DNA of 36,207 nucleotides from contig NJFT01000318.1 in NCBI GenBank assembly GCA_002221725.1, positions 1-36,207 of the forward strand, given 5' to 3'. The stretch comes from Scedosporium boydii. Its lineage: Eukaryota > Ascomycota > Sordariomycetes > Microascales > Microascaceae. The notes beneath the pieces are model-generated. The model was not told the DNA's origin, made no database searches, and saw nothing but the letters and a program-made list of their open reading frames with translations. Below, one piece after another: positions 8,993 through 20,200 of the stretch (its first letter is position 1; the number at the start of each line of letters is the position of its first letter). Made by a program: the position numbers and the translations under genes.

Positions 8993-10937
8993 TCAATTCT
9001 TATCAGATTGTGCCGTATCCTCGGTCGTCTTAACGACGGCCTTCTCGTCTGCGCTCATATGAGCCACGTCTTGGTTCCTAAGGAAATCATCTAGCTCCTT
9101 GCGCTGAGCCTCCGACACGTCATTCACGTGGACGGCCACATCGTCGCCGAAACGGGCGGAGACCTCCTCAAGAGAAAGACGCGCCGTCTCGGGGAAGTAG
9201 AAGTATACGATGGGGATGAAAACGATGCACCACGCAATGATGACGAGGTAATACTTCCAACCGACCTGATCGATGCCAATAGGCGCGGTCTGCAGCAGGA
9301 TGATGGTAGCGGCAAACTGTCCGAATAGGGAGAAGCCCATGCCGATGGGGCGGATTTCAGTTGGGAAGATTTCCGAGACGTAGATGTACATCGTAGTGTC
9401 ACAACCCGTTCTTTAAATGATTGTCAGCTTCGTTCTTTCTTATTTGGTGCTGCTCTGTGTGTCGCCCGTATATGGCGTAAGGAGGACAGGATGCAAACTT
9501 ACCCTTGGAATGCCAAATATAAGAAGACGAAAAACACGCCAGCCGCATTTCCGGCTTTATTCGTCGTGCCACCATACTGCGCGATGCATCCTACGAGCCC
9601 AGCGGTGGTGAACAGACAGCCGAATAAGCCAACAAGGAACATCCAGCGTCGAGAGTTGACCTTGTCGTGGAGCCACGCTCCCAGAGGGTTATAGATCACG
9701 CCGGCAGTAGTCAGCCACAGCGCCGAGAGAAGAAGAGGCATTGATCCTGTCTGGCCCAGGTTGGTGTAAAGAATGACCGAATAATTGTTCTGAGAAAAGG
9801 TGATGGTGATGGTTAGCTTGCTTCTCTCAAAGTCGTCTACTCATATCGCTGGGGAACACAATACGTACAATGACAAGCGGTCCTGCGAACTCGGCACCCC
9901 ACTGCGTGAGGAACCCGATCAGCATCCTCTTGCGGTAGCTCTTCTTCTTCAACACAGCTGTCCAAGGCGTGCAATTGATGGCCTTGAGCTTGGCAGAATC
10001 CAGTGCGATCTGCATCTTGACCTGGTACAATTCCTCTTTCGCCACGAGATCGTCGGGATCCTCGGGAGACCTGCGCAGATCTCGGAGCACCTTCCACGCC
10101 TGCTCCGTAAGGCCTTTCTGGAGAAGCCATCGAGGCGACCTAGGGATCCATATAGAGGTGATAAGGAGGACCAGGGGAGACAAGACCTGAACGCAAAGCG
10201 GGAATCGCCATGCGAACGAGGCATTCTTGTCCGTGGCGAAGTAACACGCATATCCTAGCCATCCCGACAACATGTATCCGAAGACGAGGAAAATGGCATG
10301 GTGACCGACCAGCCATCCTCTTTTATCCGGGGGCGACAATTCTGACAGGTACATGGGACATGCCGTGACGAGAATACCGATTCCGAGACCCGAGATTACT
10401 CTTCCTACCTGGAACATACTAATTAGAAGTTAGCAAAAGCCTACTTTGGTATCTTCTAGATGCATTTTGAGGGAGAATGAGGAAGAGAAAACTGACGCCA
10501 AGCTCGCCGCACCACCTTGAAGCGCACCACCGAGGACAGCACACGCAGCACCAATCTGAATTGAGACCTTGCGACCGAGAGCTGTGGCTGCCCACATAAT
10601 GAAAAGACTCCCTACAGCACCACCGGCGCTGTAGAGTCCATTGGCCGTCGCGATGGCCTGGGCCGTCTTGGAGCCGTATCCTTCTTCGCCCTGCATGGGC
10701 AGATTAAAATATTGGTACCATCCCGGCTGGCCGATCGTGCTACCGATAATCGCGGAGCAGTATCCGTACGTCTGTTGAAGTCCGCGTTAGGATGCTACCC
10801 TCATAATAGTAGACGTTGGGACGGAAGATTGGAGGAAGCAAACTTACAAAGGAGCCAAAGGCAACCGCTACCGTGACTAGCCTGTTGTACGGAGTCGTCC
10901 GCGACCGGCGGTGTTCAGTCTTGGTTTTCGAGCCCAT
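8993..10937 (-). CDS. MFS transporter, sugar-porter type
   Basis: Five exons on the minus strand: 10937-10848, 10771-10497, 10418-9869, 9789-9503 and 9410-8993, giving 539 aa. All four introns (76-92 nt) have GT..AG borders; three have clear CTAAC branch points and the last (9411-9502) has none that I can make out. Sugar-porter hallmarks are GRVISGLGIG, the PxSPRWLLxKG motif after helix 6 (PRSPRWLLQKG), QWGAEFAGPLVINNYS, the repeat SEIFPTEIRPIGMG, and the PETA-R variant of the PETKG motif at the end of helix 12. Twelve hydrophobic segments are expected. It is a plasma-membrane proton symporter for sugars or sugar-like acids by family. Its start lies 274 bases from cluster motif copy 3, in an interval shared with the aldehyde dehydrogenase. 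It probably imports the cluster's substrate (inference). Confidence 0.9.
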
Positions 10938-11148
10938 TTTTTAGAAATCTCCAAGGAACAAATCGATTGTTGTTTCAATTTGCTGACTTGCTCTTTTGGA
11001 GCTCAAGTCTCTGGAAATCCATTGACATTGACCGGAACAAGGTAATGCAGGAGAGAGGAGGCTTCGACATGGTAAATAAACATGGATGATCTCCTTCAAC
11101 AGCTCCAGATCAAGCACGGATTCAGGGACACACCCCAAAGCCGAGCTT

Positions 11149-11158
11149 CCCCATGGGG
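11149..11158. promoter_or_regulatory. Palindrome CCCCATGGGG, copy 2
   Basis: Same perfect 10-base palindrome as at 8370-8379, here 53 bases before the 13-base motif. The first gene pair's promoter lacks it (only a CATGGG half near 2188). Confidence 0.45.
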
Positions 11159-11210
11159 CCCCATATTTTCCCATCTTGGCCTAGCGGGATTGCCTCCCGG
11201 TCAGACAGCC

Positions 11211-11223
11211 CGGAGCGTGCCAC
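11211..11223 (+). promoter_or_regulatory. Cluster motif copy 3 (CGGAGCGTGCCAC)
   Basis: Exact copy of the words at 2238 and 8397, 274 bases from the transporter start and 232 bases before the aldehyde dehydrogenase start. It could serve both genes. Confidence 0.7.
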
Positions 11224-11454
11224 CGTCTTGACAGTTTAAGTCTCCCCGCATGCTAGCGTGGTGGTACCGGAGAGGTGCGTGCACTAGAATGCCGGTGTGG
11301 TGATAACGTGAACACTTCATTGGCATCAAGGTCTTAACTCGAGCCATCGTAGCTTGTCTGATGCTCCTCTGAGAGTCCAGGGTCACGCGCACCATCCAGT
11401 TAACAGCCATCAAATTACGAAGTACCTCATTGACACTGCCAAGATTCGAACATC

Positions 11455-13032
11455 ATGTCGAGCACCCACCTCACAACGATTCCGTTCACACTGGCTGACG
11501 ACAGTCTTGCCCAATTTGATTCTTTCGTCAACGGAAAGCCGGTAACTGCTCAGTCAGGCAAGCGGTTCGACGTGGTTGATCCTGGCTCGGGTCATGTTTG
11601 GACCTCCTGCCCCGATAGCACTGATGTCGATGTTAATGGTGTTGTCGAGTCTTCCTACGAGGCTTTCAAAATCTATTCGAAATGGACCCCGAGGCAGAGG
11701 GCTGAGTGCCTGTCGAGATGGCATCATCTTATAGTCGCCGCCCGAGATGACCTTGCCAAGATTTTGGTCTACGAGACAGGAAAGCCTCTGGCCGAGGCCT
11801 ACGGCGAGATCGACTACGCCACGACATTCACATGGTGGTTCATCGGGGAGGCGGAAAGAATCCAAGGATCGACCATCACATCCGCTGTAGCAGGCCGGAG
11901 GGGCTTCACAATCAAGAAGCCCGTAGGGGTCGCAGCCGCCCTGGTTCCATGGAACTTCCCTATCGCCCTCACCCTGAGAAAAGCCAGTGCTGCGCTGGCT
12001 GCCGGGTGCACCATGATTGTCAAGCCTTCTCCTGAAACTCCGGTCTCGGCCATCTCATTGGCGCATTTGGCCATCCGAGCTGGGTTTCCGCCCGGTACGC
12101 TGAATGTGCTGACGACGAGCTTGGAGAACACTCCGGTCGTGGCGGAATCTCTCTGCCTGCACCCTCTCGTGAAGAAGGTGACCTTTACTGGGAGCACCCG
12201 TGTGGGGAAGATCATCTCGGGGCTGTGCGCTCGGAATTTGAAGAAATGCACCTTGGAGCTTGGCGGGAATTGTCCGTTCATCGTGTTCGACGATGCCAAC
12301 CTCGACCACGCTCTGGGGCAGCTTACAGCACTTAAATGGAGACATGCCGGACAAGCGTGTGTTTCTGCAAACAGGGTGTACATTCAACGTGGAATATACG
12401 ACAAGTTCATCGCCGAGCTTATTCAAAAGACATCCTCATTGAAGATCGGTCACGGAATTTCGAGAGACACTAGTCTAGGACCCGTCACCACAGAACGGGG
12501 ACTAGACAAAGCAGAGGAGCTTGTCCAAGACGCTCTTTCTAAGGGGGCAAAGATGGTCCTGGGAACGGGTCAGAGGCTCAAAAGCTCCGACTTCACAGGT
12601 TACTTCATGGAACCGACCATTCTCATCGATGTGACAGATGACATGCTCATGAGTCGGGAGGAAATATTTGCACCGGTTGTAGGAGTGTCTGTATTCGATA
12701 CCGAGGACGAAATAATAATCAGGGCCAATAATACTAGCATGGGGCTCACCAGTTATGTGTTTTCCAAGAACGTTGATAGGTTGTGGAGGATGTTTGAGAA
12801 GCTGGAGGCTGGCATGATAGGACTGGTAGGTTGCTTCCAACCCCCAAATTTCGGGTATAGCAAGACAACACTAACCTGGCGAAACCAGAACACTGGCAAT
12901 AACTCTGCTGCAGAGACGCCGTTTGGAGGCATAAAAGAGAGCGGATGCGGGAAGGAGAGCGGGAAGGATGTCGCTGTAGACGAGTTTCTCATCACCAAAT
13001 CGGGTACCTTGACGGTGGAGGAATTGTCATGA
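11455..13032 (+). CDS. Aldehyde dehydrogenase, succinate-semialdehyde dehydrogenase type
   Basis: Two exons: 11455-12825 and 12889-13032, giving 504 aa. The 63-nt intron (donor GTAGGT, branch CACTAAC, acceptor CCAG) has a length divisible by three and no stop. Reading straight through is therefore possible but would insert 21 residues into the conserved GMIGLNTGNNSAAETPFGG segment. Family landmarks fall at canonical positions: PWNFP with N167, FTGSTRVGK, E268 in LELGGN and the catalytic Cys302 in GQACVSANR. The C-terminal PFGGIKESGCGKESG is typical of GabD/UGA2-like succinate-semialdehyde dehydrogenases. It oxidises an aldehyde to the acid with NAD(P)+. It is divergent from the transporter and shares motif copy 3. 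In this cluster a different small aldehyde may be the substrate. Confidence 0.92.
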   Translation: MSSTHLTTIPFTLADDSLAQFDSFVNGKPVTAQSGKRFDVVDPGSGHVWTSCPDSTDVDVNGVVESSYEAFKIYSKWTPRQRAECLSRWHHLIVAARDDLAKILVYETGKPLAEAYGEIDYATTFTWWFIGEAERIQGSTITSAVAGRRGFTIKKPVGVAAALVPWNFPIALTLRKASAALAAGCTMIVKPSPETPVSAISLAHLAIRAGFPPGTLNVLTTSLENTPVVAESLCLHPLVKKVTFTGSTRVGKIISGLCARNLKKCTLELGGNCPFIVFDDANLDHALGQLTALKWRHAGQACVSANRVYIQRGIYDKFIAELIQKTSSLKIGHGISRDTSLGPVTTERGLDKAEELVQDALSKGAKMVLGTGQRLKSSDFTGYFMEPTILIDVTDDMLMSREEIFAPVVGVSVFDTEDEIIIRANNTSMGLTSYVFSKNVDRLWRMFEKLEAGMIGLVGCFQPPNFGYSKTTLTWRNQNTGNNSAAETPFGGIKESGCGKESGKDVAVDEFLITKSGTLTVEELS

Positions 13033-13586
13033 GGTCGTGGACATAGAAACCGTTCTTCTACTTACTAGGAAAGATGGCCTCGGTTGTGAAGCTCTTGTTG
13101 ATATGGAAATCTGCGGCGTTGACGGCATTTTGTCGACTTTGGTGTAAACATTGCGCATAGCTACCTTTGCGAGTAAGAGGAAAATTGATCCAGATAACGG
13201 CATTCACACACTTTCGTACTGTTTTAAGGAAAAGCGGCTATCGCACTATTACCGCGGCGCCCCAGGCTCCTCCCGCTCACTTCCGCTCTTCATGACCGAA
13301 CAGGGGAAAATTACGCAAGTCTATGTTTACCATTCACCAGACATATTATCCCAAAAATAGCATGATGTCCCAGTGCCGTCTTCTTCATCACATCGGCGCC
13401 ATGCTCCGCCAGCTATCGCGCGCCCTCAAGCAGGACCGAATTCACGGGGAGGTTTTCCGGAGTTTTTAGGCCAATTCCTCTCCCATATGGAAACCGATTG
13501 GCATAGTCTGATGTCGAAGATACTACACGCCAGAATGGCAATCAAGGATGAAGCGAAGGTCCTATAAAACAGTCAACTGAAACTGT
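13033..13586. other. Convergent intergenic region
   Basis: Region between the converging aldehyde dehydrogenase and SNF2 genes. Short open frames are present, but none shows domain-like features. It marks the right edge of the metabolic cluster. Confidence 0.5.
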
Positions 13587-16500
13587 CTATATACGCAAGA
13601 ATATCCAGTAGTAAGGGAGAAGATCGGAGTATCGGATGGACTGTAAGAGATAAGGATAGGCACTCACAGCGAGCTTTTGGGATTCGCCTTCCTCTGGTCC
13701 GCTGTCCAGGGTGAATTTTGCCAGAGCACTTTTCTTTTCTTGCAAAGCGAGGATGTTCTATGAGAAAGGTTAGGACCCGACTGACGTAGCGAAAACTGGC
13801 TAGGCTATTAATCACCTCCTCAACTGTCTTCATGGCAATGTATCTGATCACTGTGACTTGGCGTGTTTGGCCCATCCTGACGGCTCTTGCGATAGCCTGT
13901 TTCTCGACTGACGGATTCCACTGCGGCTCAATTAGATGTACATAGTTCGCGGCGGTCAAAGTAAGACTTGAGAGTTCGTTAGCTCTACAGGTTCATTCAC
14001 ACCTTGCTCATTGGCTTGTTCACCCACCCGACGGCGCCAGTTCCTATCGACATCAATAAGACTGATATGCCGGGACTGTTCGAAAACAGATCAAGGGTTT
14101 TTAAACGCTCGTTGTACGACACTCTTCCGTCGATCCGCAGAAAGCCGGTATTTCGCTCCCGCAGGAGACCTTCCAGTAAATCGAGAGTGGATGTCCAGTA
14201 AGAAAAGACGAGACTAGTATAATATGTTAGCGCTACCGAGCCACCCCACCCCGTACGACCTTCCATACCTTTTTGAGCCAACTGGTAGGCCTTTCAACTT
14301 TGTTACCACAGCCGAAAGTTTGGTCGAAGTACCTTCAAGTGCGGGCCGCGGACCTCCGGAAGTGGACCGGCCGACATTGACGGTGGCTGCTGATGTCATG
14401 GCAGTTGCCCTACGAGTGCTCCGCGGCTTGGCTGATTGCGGCACGCCAAACACACTTCTACCACATTCAGCACAAATTTCATTCTGGTGAAATAGCGCCA
14501 TCTTGTCCTCATCGTTGGTCCCGCAAACACTGCAATCGATTTCATCAGCGGCCCCGGATGGTGTCGCCGTCGCCGAAGACGACGGGGACAAAGTCCCATG
14601 ATTGCAAAACCTTCGTAGCTTCATTATAGCAGTAAACAAGATGCGGTATTTATTATTCTTGTCCCGAGTACTCACAACATCATCAATATCCCGCGCGCAT
14701 CTCGCTAGGATCTTATCGTACTCTCGTCTTTCTTCCTCTTCGAGTTCGACACTAGTCTTTTCGTATAATGGTTCCGGTAAACCGAGGTATTTTTAGTTCC
14801 GGCGCAAGCAGGTCGCATGGAGTAGGAGTCTGAGATTCCTGGCCCTATCAGAAGACTCTGTGCTAAGCGGTGCGATGATGTGCTCTTTAAAGACTGAGGT
14901 ATGTGAGAAGGGGTGAAAGTGGAGGAATTTGAGAAGCGACAGCACATCCTCCAGCCGGTTTTGAATCGGGGTGCCTGTAAGGCACCATCTCCTCTCGGCG
15001 CGGAGGTTTTCGGCAGCGCGGAACTGCATGGAGCTTTGGTTCCGGATCCAGTGGGCTACTCGGAATTGGTTAGTTCATAGATCCGTAGTAACCGGGACTG
15101 GTGGAGCATGGTAGATACTTGCCCTCGTCCAGGACCACCCTGTACCATTCAATCCCTTGTAAGACCTTCCGGGATTTGAAGTCTGCCGCTAAAGTTGCGT
15201 ACGTTGTAAGGACCATATCGTGCCCAACGACCCCTTCGAGCGATTGCGGCCGATCTGGACCGTGAAATACGCATATCTTCAAGGTACCAGGCTTGGTGTG
15301 GCTGTAAAAGTCTGTGAGCTTCCTCTTGTGTTGGTCGTAAGACAGGAGATAATTCCCTTACATCAAAACCTCCCTCTCCCAAACATCCAGAACCTCTGTC
15401 AAAGGAAGTGTTAGAATATGTGATGGAGGAAGTCAAGAAAGAAAAAGGGGGGAAGTTACGCATTGATGTCACAACCACTAGGGTCGCTCTACTTTGGGGT
15501 CCCGATACGGGGAGGACGGAGAATTGGTCCTCCGCTGCCGCATATTCTACCGCCCGGATAAGGGAGGCAATTATGGCGGAGATCATCGTCAGGGTCTTGC
15601 CCAATCCCATCACGTCGGCTATGATACCGCCCGTAAAATACGACGGGATATCGGTTCTATCTCGTCTAGTTACCATCAAAATTCTATGAAACATCAACTT
15701 CTCATTTGCGGATCGCGACAACTTACCGGATTCCCATAATGTGGCGAAGGTCTCTGCTAGCGCTTTGGCAGGCGTCGTGATCTTCTCTCCGGCGTATGAA
15801 GGCAAGAGCTGCCCTCTGGTGGCTACAATAAAGTTAATCTTTGAAACAGATGGTGAAGCAGTAAATTGTACCTTTTCAACATAGTGTTTAGACCGTCCGG
15901 CTGTGGATCTACGGGAGTGTCGGTATCTTCGAGACAATCAAGGACACGCTCGACCTCATTTGATATCCGCTTTGCAAGGGACTCCGTCTGGCTTGACCCA
16001 ACAAGGTGTGTCATGCACTTCATTTCTCCGCCGACGTGAAAATACTGAGGATTGAAATACTCGTATCCAGGTTCCAGGAAGAAAGGATGCTGGAGATATG
16101 CAGCGATTGCAGAGAATTTATCTCCCACTTCGTTGGCATCGCCTTGTCTGCCATAGATATTGATGGAGAGGGGAAATATACCTCTCGGCCCGTCCTTACT
16201 GCCAGTCTGCTTCAACTTTGTCCGTTCCACAACGGCGGCAGCTCGGAAGCCCTCGTGGCCGTATACAAACTGGAGCGCCTTGCATGTGTTAGTGTCGATC
16301 ATCGCACAAAGGGTGCCTTTTCCTGATGAAAGGCCAAAAGAACCGTTGTGAGGGACGATGTGAAACTGCACGTAGTGTGCGCTATGTTGTGCTAGCCCCA
16401 GCTCTTTTCTCGATTTTGAGCTGTTAAATGACGCATAGGCATCACAAAGCTGGTCGGTCGTTAAATGAAAATAGTCACAATTGTTAGTTAGGGACTGAAC

Positions 16501-16803
16501 ACCTACTGCACCATAGCATATCTGCACCGTGTTGCTTTCACCCTTGCCAAAGACTTCCTGATCTATGTCCATTGGACAACAGTTGGCTACCGGGAAGCTT
16601 TGGAGGTTGTCGTCGCTCATGTCCACATCTTGTAAACTGGTCCCGGTGCTAGTCACGCTGTCCGCCGGTAGCCCAAACTCGAGGTCTGTGGAGGCAGCAG
16701 ACGAACTCGGGCTTCGGACTGCCTCCGAGCCGACTCGGATCCGTTTGCGAGAGCATGTGGAAGAGTGGGAAGTCAATGACCGTTTTGACGGCTGCATATC
16801 CAT
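13587..16803 (-). pseudogene. SNF2-family (RAD5/HLTF-like) helicase with in-frame stop
   Basis: Nine exons fit on the minus strand: 16803-15872, 15822-15727, 15683-15460, 15395-15362, 15301-15123, 15055-14269, 14213-14028, 13966-13816 and 13757-13587 (920 codons). The third exon's left border is uncertain (a later acceptor near 15668 is possible). The protein has an HQRAAL helicase entry motif, Walker A GLGKT (about residue 370), the VLDEAHW box, TGTPIQNRLEDVLSLL, a Cys-rich insert (CSVC..CAEC), then the second lobe with [35 protein letters not shown] and MGQTRQV. Codon 576 (14795-14793) is TAA directly after CLRRN, with clear homology continuing in the same frame. No plausible intron removes it. 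The product would lose the whole second lobe. The fifth intron (15122-15056) has a GC donor. Pseudogene, or an allele damaged in this strain. Confidence 0.85.
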
Positions 16804-17251
16804 GATCGGAAGGGGTTGGACGAGGATCGTTCGCAGCTAGTTAGCAGCCTAATGAGGAACTGCTCCTGGATAGGATTTAAGGTTATTATGTGCTCCGGCG
16901 ATGAGTGATTGCAGATAAATATGAACGTATCACCGCCGATTTACGGCCCAACGCCTGTCCATAATATTGTCCACGCGAACTTTGCAGTGCCATCAAGTAT
17001 GAATCTGATCCAATCGTTATAATAAGGCGACCTGCGCCGCCTGGCTTTGCCGCCCAACTTGGTGGCTGTGCTCAAGGCCTTTTTTCCATGGTTTTCTGTG
17101 GCAGACAGATTGGAACTATCACACCAACTTTTTTTCGGCAAGCAATCGATCGCCGTCACGCCTTTTGTCCACCAGGAAGCTTCCTCCCATCTCGACTACT
17201 ACCCACTTGTCCATTTATTCATCCGTGTCGTCGCTACCTGGTTCTGTTGAC
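16804..17251. other. Divergent intergenic region between SNF2 and NLR genes
   Basis: A 448-base interval between two diverging starts, presumably holding both promoters. The 13-base cluster motif is absent. Confidence 0.5.
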
Positions 17252-20200
17252 ATGGGTGACAGCTTTGAAAACGCTCTCGTCAAGTTTCGAGCGAGTCTCA
17301 CGGAAAAGCAGAGGCGCGATTTTGCGGCCTGCACACGCAACGATGTCGAGAAAGCTATTGATGACATTCAGGTACGCCTAGGCTCCGAAAGGCGTCTGAG
17401 GAATATGAGAAGGATAGCCAAGTTCATCGAAGCCATGTCCGAATTAGGGAAGGTAGTGGAGGTCTTTCTGAACGTCGCGAATCTCGTAGCGTTCATCTGG
17501 GTAGGTGATTCATTGATGCTTTAGTTGCCACTGCTGTTCAATCCCTGTGCTAACGAAAGCCAGGGACCGATCAAATTCGTTCTTCTGGTAAGTTTGTCTA
17601 GAACACCCAGCCTCAAGATCAGGACGCTTATAACTCTGCCGAAACAGACCGCCAGTACTTGGGTCGAGACCTTGGATCTTTTGCTCGATACATACGCAGA
17701 AATCGGCGATGTCCTTCCAGGGCTAACCCAGTTCCGAAGTGCTCTTGAAAGGAACGAACGCCTTAAAGTTCACCTGGAGAATTACTACTGTGACGTCCTT
17801 GATTTCCACAGGAATGCTCTCGATGTGTTCTCACGCCCAGGTAAAAACATACCACGCCCCCTTCCATCCCAAACTAATTCTAACTGTGTTAAAGTATGGA
17901 AGGCGCTGTTCCATTCGTCCTGGAAAACCTTCCAGACTAAATTTAGGCCGATACTCAGCGGACTTAAGCGTCATCGACAACTCATTTCAGACGAGAAATT
18001 GAGTGTCGTGATCTCAGAAGTCGGGGAGTTCCGTGAATCTATTGAGGGAAAACTTGACGCTCTATCTAGCCAGATGAACAGGCTTCGGTTACAAGAAAAG
18101 GAGCAGGGAACACTCGAGCTACAAGAGCAAAGTCGCCAACGCTTAGAGTTCGTTCTCGGCAAATTCAATGTAGCCGACTACCAATCGGACCTCAAGCGCA
18201 GCCGAGATGAGCGGCGTTATCAGAGCTCTTCCGGTGCCTGGATCTTTGACCATGGCATCTTTAAAGAATGGGCTGATTTAAAAACCCCAGAAAACAGGAT
18301 TCTATTTTTGAGCGGGATTCCTGGAGCAGGTCTGTCCATCAACTGATGTGTTTCTTTGTCCGTGGTACCCCCGTCGACTATCGGTTCACCGATGCCCGTC
18401 CAACTCTCTAGGCAAAACCGTTCTTACGTCCCGAGTTGTGGAGCATTTGAGGCAACTTCGGTCCGACAATTCCATTCAAGGCCTCGATTTTTCTGTTGTC
18501 AATTTCTATTTCAGATGCATGAAGCCAGACCATCAAACCCTGGATGGGCTTTTACAGTCGCTCTTAGGCCAACTCGTCCAGCAGGACAACGTTGTTCTAG
18601 AGCAAACTTACCAGCGATGCCTAGCCCTCGGCCAGCAACAAATCCATTCTTCGGAGACGATCCGCGATCTAGCCGCCGTCGCTCTCAAGTCTCAGCGACG
18701 GTGCTTCGTGATTATCGATGGTTTGGACGAATGCCGCGGGGACTCATCAGCCAGTCTGGCCGAGGAACAGGAGGAACAGGAGGATGTCATTAACTGGTTC
18801 AACGATGTGATGGCAGACCAGGACCCAGGGGGCTGTCATACATGCATTCGGCTCTTCGTTTCTGGGCGAAGAAACGGCGTTCTAGAGGAACACCTCAGTC
18901 CATCTTTGTCTATTCAACTAGAAACGGTAACTGCGCATTCCCACGACATAGATACTTATGCAAAACGACGCTCTTCTGAAATATGTAGAAAATTTCGAAA
19001 GGGCGATGAAGTAAAGAGAGACCTCATAAATAGAGTGACGTCAACTGCCCAAGGTGAGACACCTTCTACTCTTTCCATAACCATTGGCGATCGCTGACAA
19101 TAAATCTAGGCATGTTTCTTTATGCGAAGATCGTCCTCGGCAACCTGTTCGCGCAGATTTCGGCCTCTAAATTCGACCGAGAGCTCAACGCAGAACACTT
19201 TCCCAAAGGCCTCGATGAAGCGTACGTATACAGGACTTCCGAGGTTCCCTGCGCGTTTATTTTTTTATTGATTATTCGTTTCAGATACAAGCGTGTCGTC
19301 GTCCGAGTTTTCGAGAATCCTGAGGACCAGGAGAGAGAGGCAGCCGAGGCTATTCTTGGCATGATTATCTGCGCCGAACGCCCTCTCATGTGGAAGGAGA
19401 TTCAAAGCAGATTTTGCATCAACATTGACGAGGAGATAGCCGACACTGACGAGCAGTTGTCCGTTTCATGCAAGCATCTGTGCGATTGTCTGGTCGACAT
19501 TGAGAGGAGCCGTGTCACTGAATTAGGACCTGATGACACGCTAGAGCTGGTACATCATACCGCGGGACAGTAAGTGATCCAGTAACTCTTCTGCTATACT
19601 TTTTTTCACTCTAATCCTAGGAAGTTTTCGAAACTAAAGGACTCTCAGATACCTGATCGAAAATGGAAGACTGTGTGTAGCCAGAGAAAATGCCAACATG
19701 GCACTTTTCTGCGCGCGTTACCTTACGTCTTCGCCTTTTACTCTCGGCCTCTCCGGTGGTGAGATTACGAGACATGCGATGACCGGATATTATGGATTCC
19801 AAGACTATGCAGCGGCATTTTGGTGGAAACATGCCTGTCGCGTAATAGACGAAACAGCAGACATTGACGAAGGTCTCTACCTCAGAACCCTACAGGGGGT
19901 ATCGAAAGCCATGGCAGAATACGGCGGCTGCAAGGATAAACTGTTGCCAGACCTGAATACAGACCTCACCGACGCTGTAAAAGGCGTCCTTACAGACCTT
20001 TCCACGGATGCCCGCGAATGGGAGAATAACTTCAAAATGGAACTTCGGACGCGGGAAATTAGAAATAGAATTGAGGCGCTGTTAGGTGAAGAAGACTCTT
20101 CAGAAGCAAGCAATTCCATCGTCATGCTGTACGGCGCAATCCAATACAAATGTCCCAAACCTTGGTGCCAGGCGTTTTCCAATGGCTTCAAGAAGTGTCA

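Larger units (their letters stand above)
10938..11454. promoter_or_regulatory. Divergent promoter of transporter and aldehyde dehydrogenase
   Basis: A 517-base non-coding interval between diverging genes. It contains the palindrome CCCCATGGGG (11149-11158) and cluster motif copy 3 (11211-11223), which lies almost centrally between the two starts. Confidence 0.65.

Noticed and set aside
9665..9680. Partial reverse match to the 13-base cluster motif inside the transporter
   Set aside because: It matches only a short part of the word (CACGCTCC) and lies in conserved coding sequence.
9800..10258. 152-codon plus-strand frame opposite the MFS transporter
   Set aside because: It overlaps a conserved transporter exon and intron; the opposite strand carries clear sugar-porter motifs.
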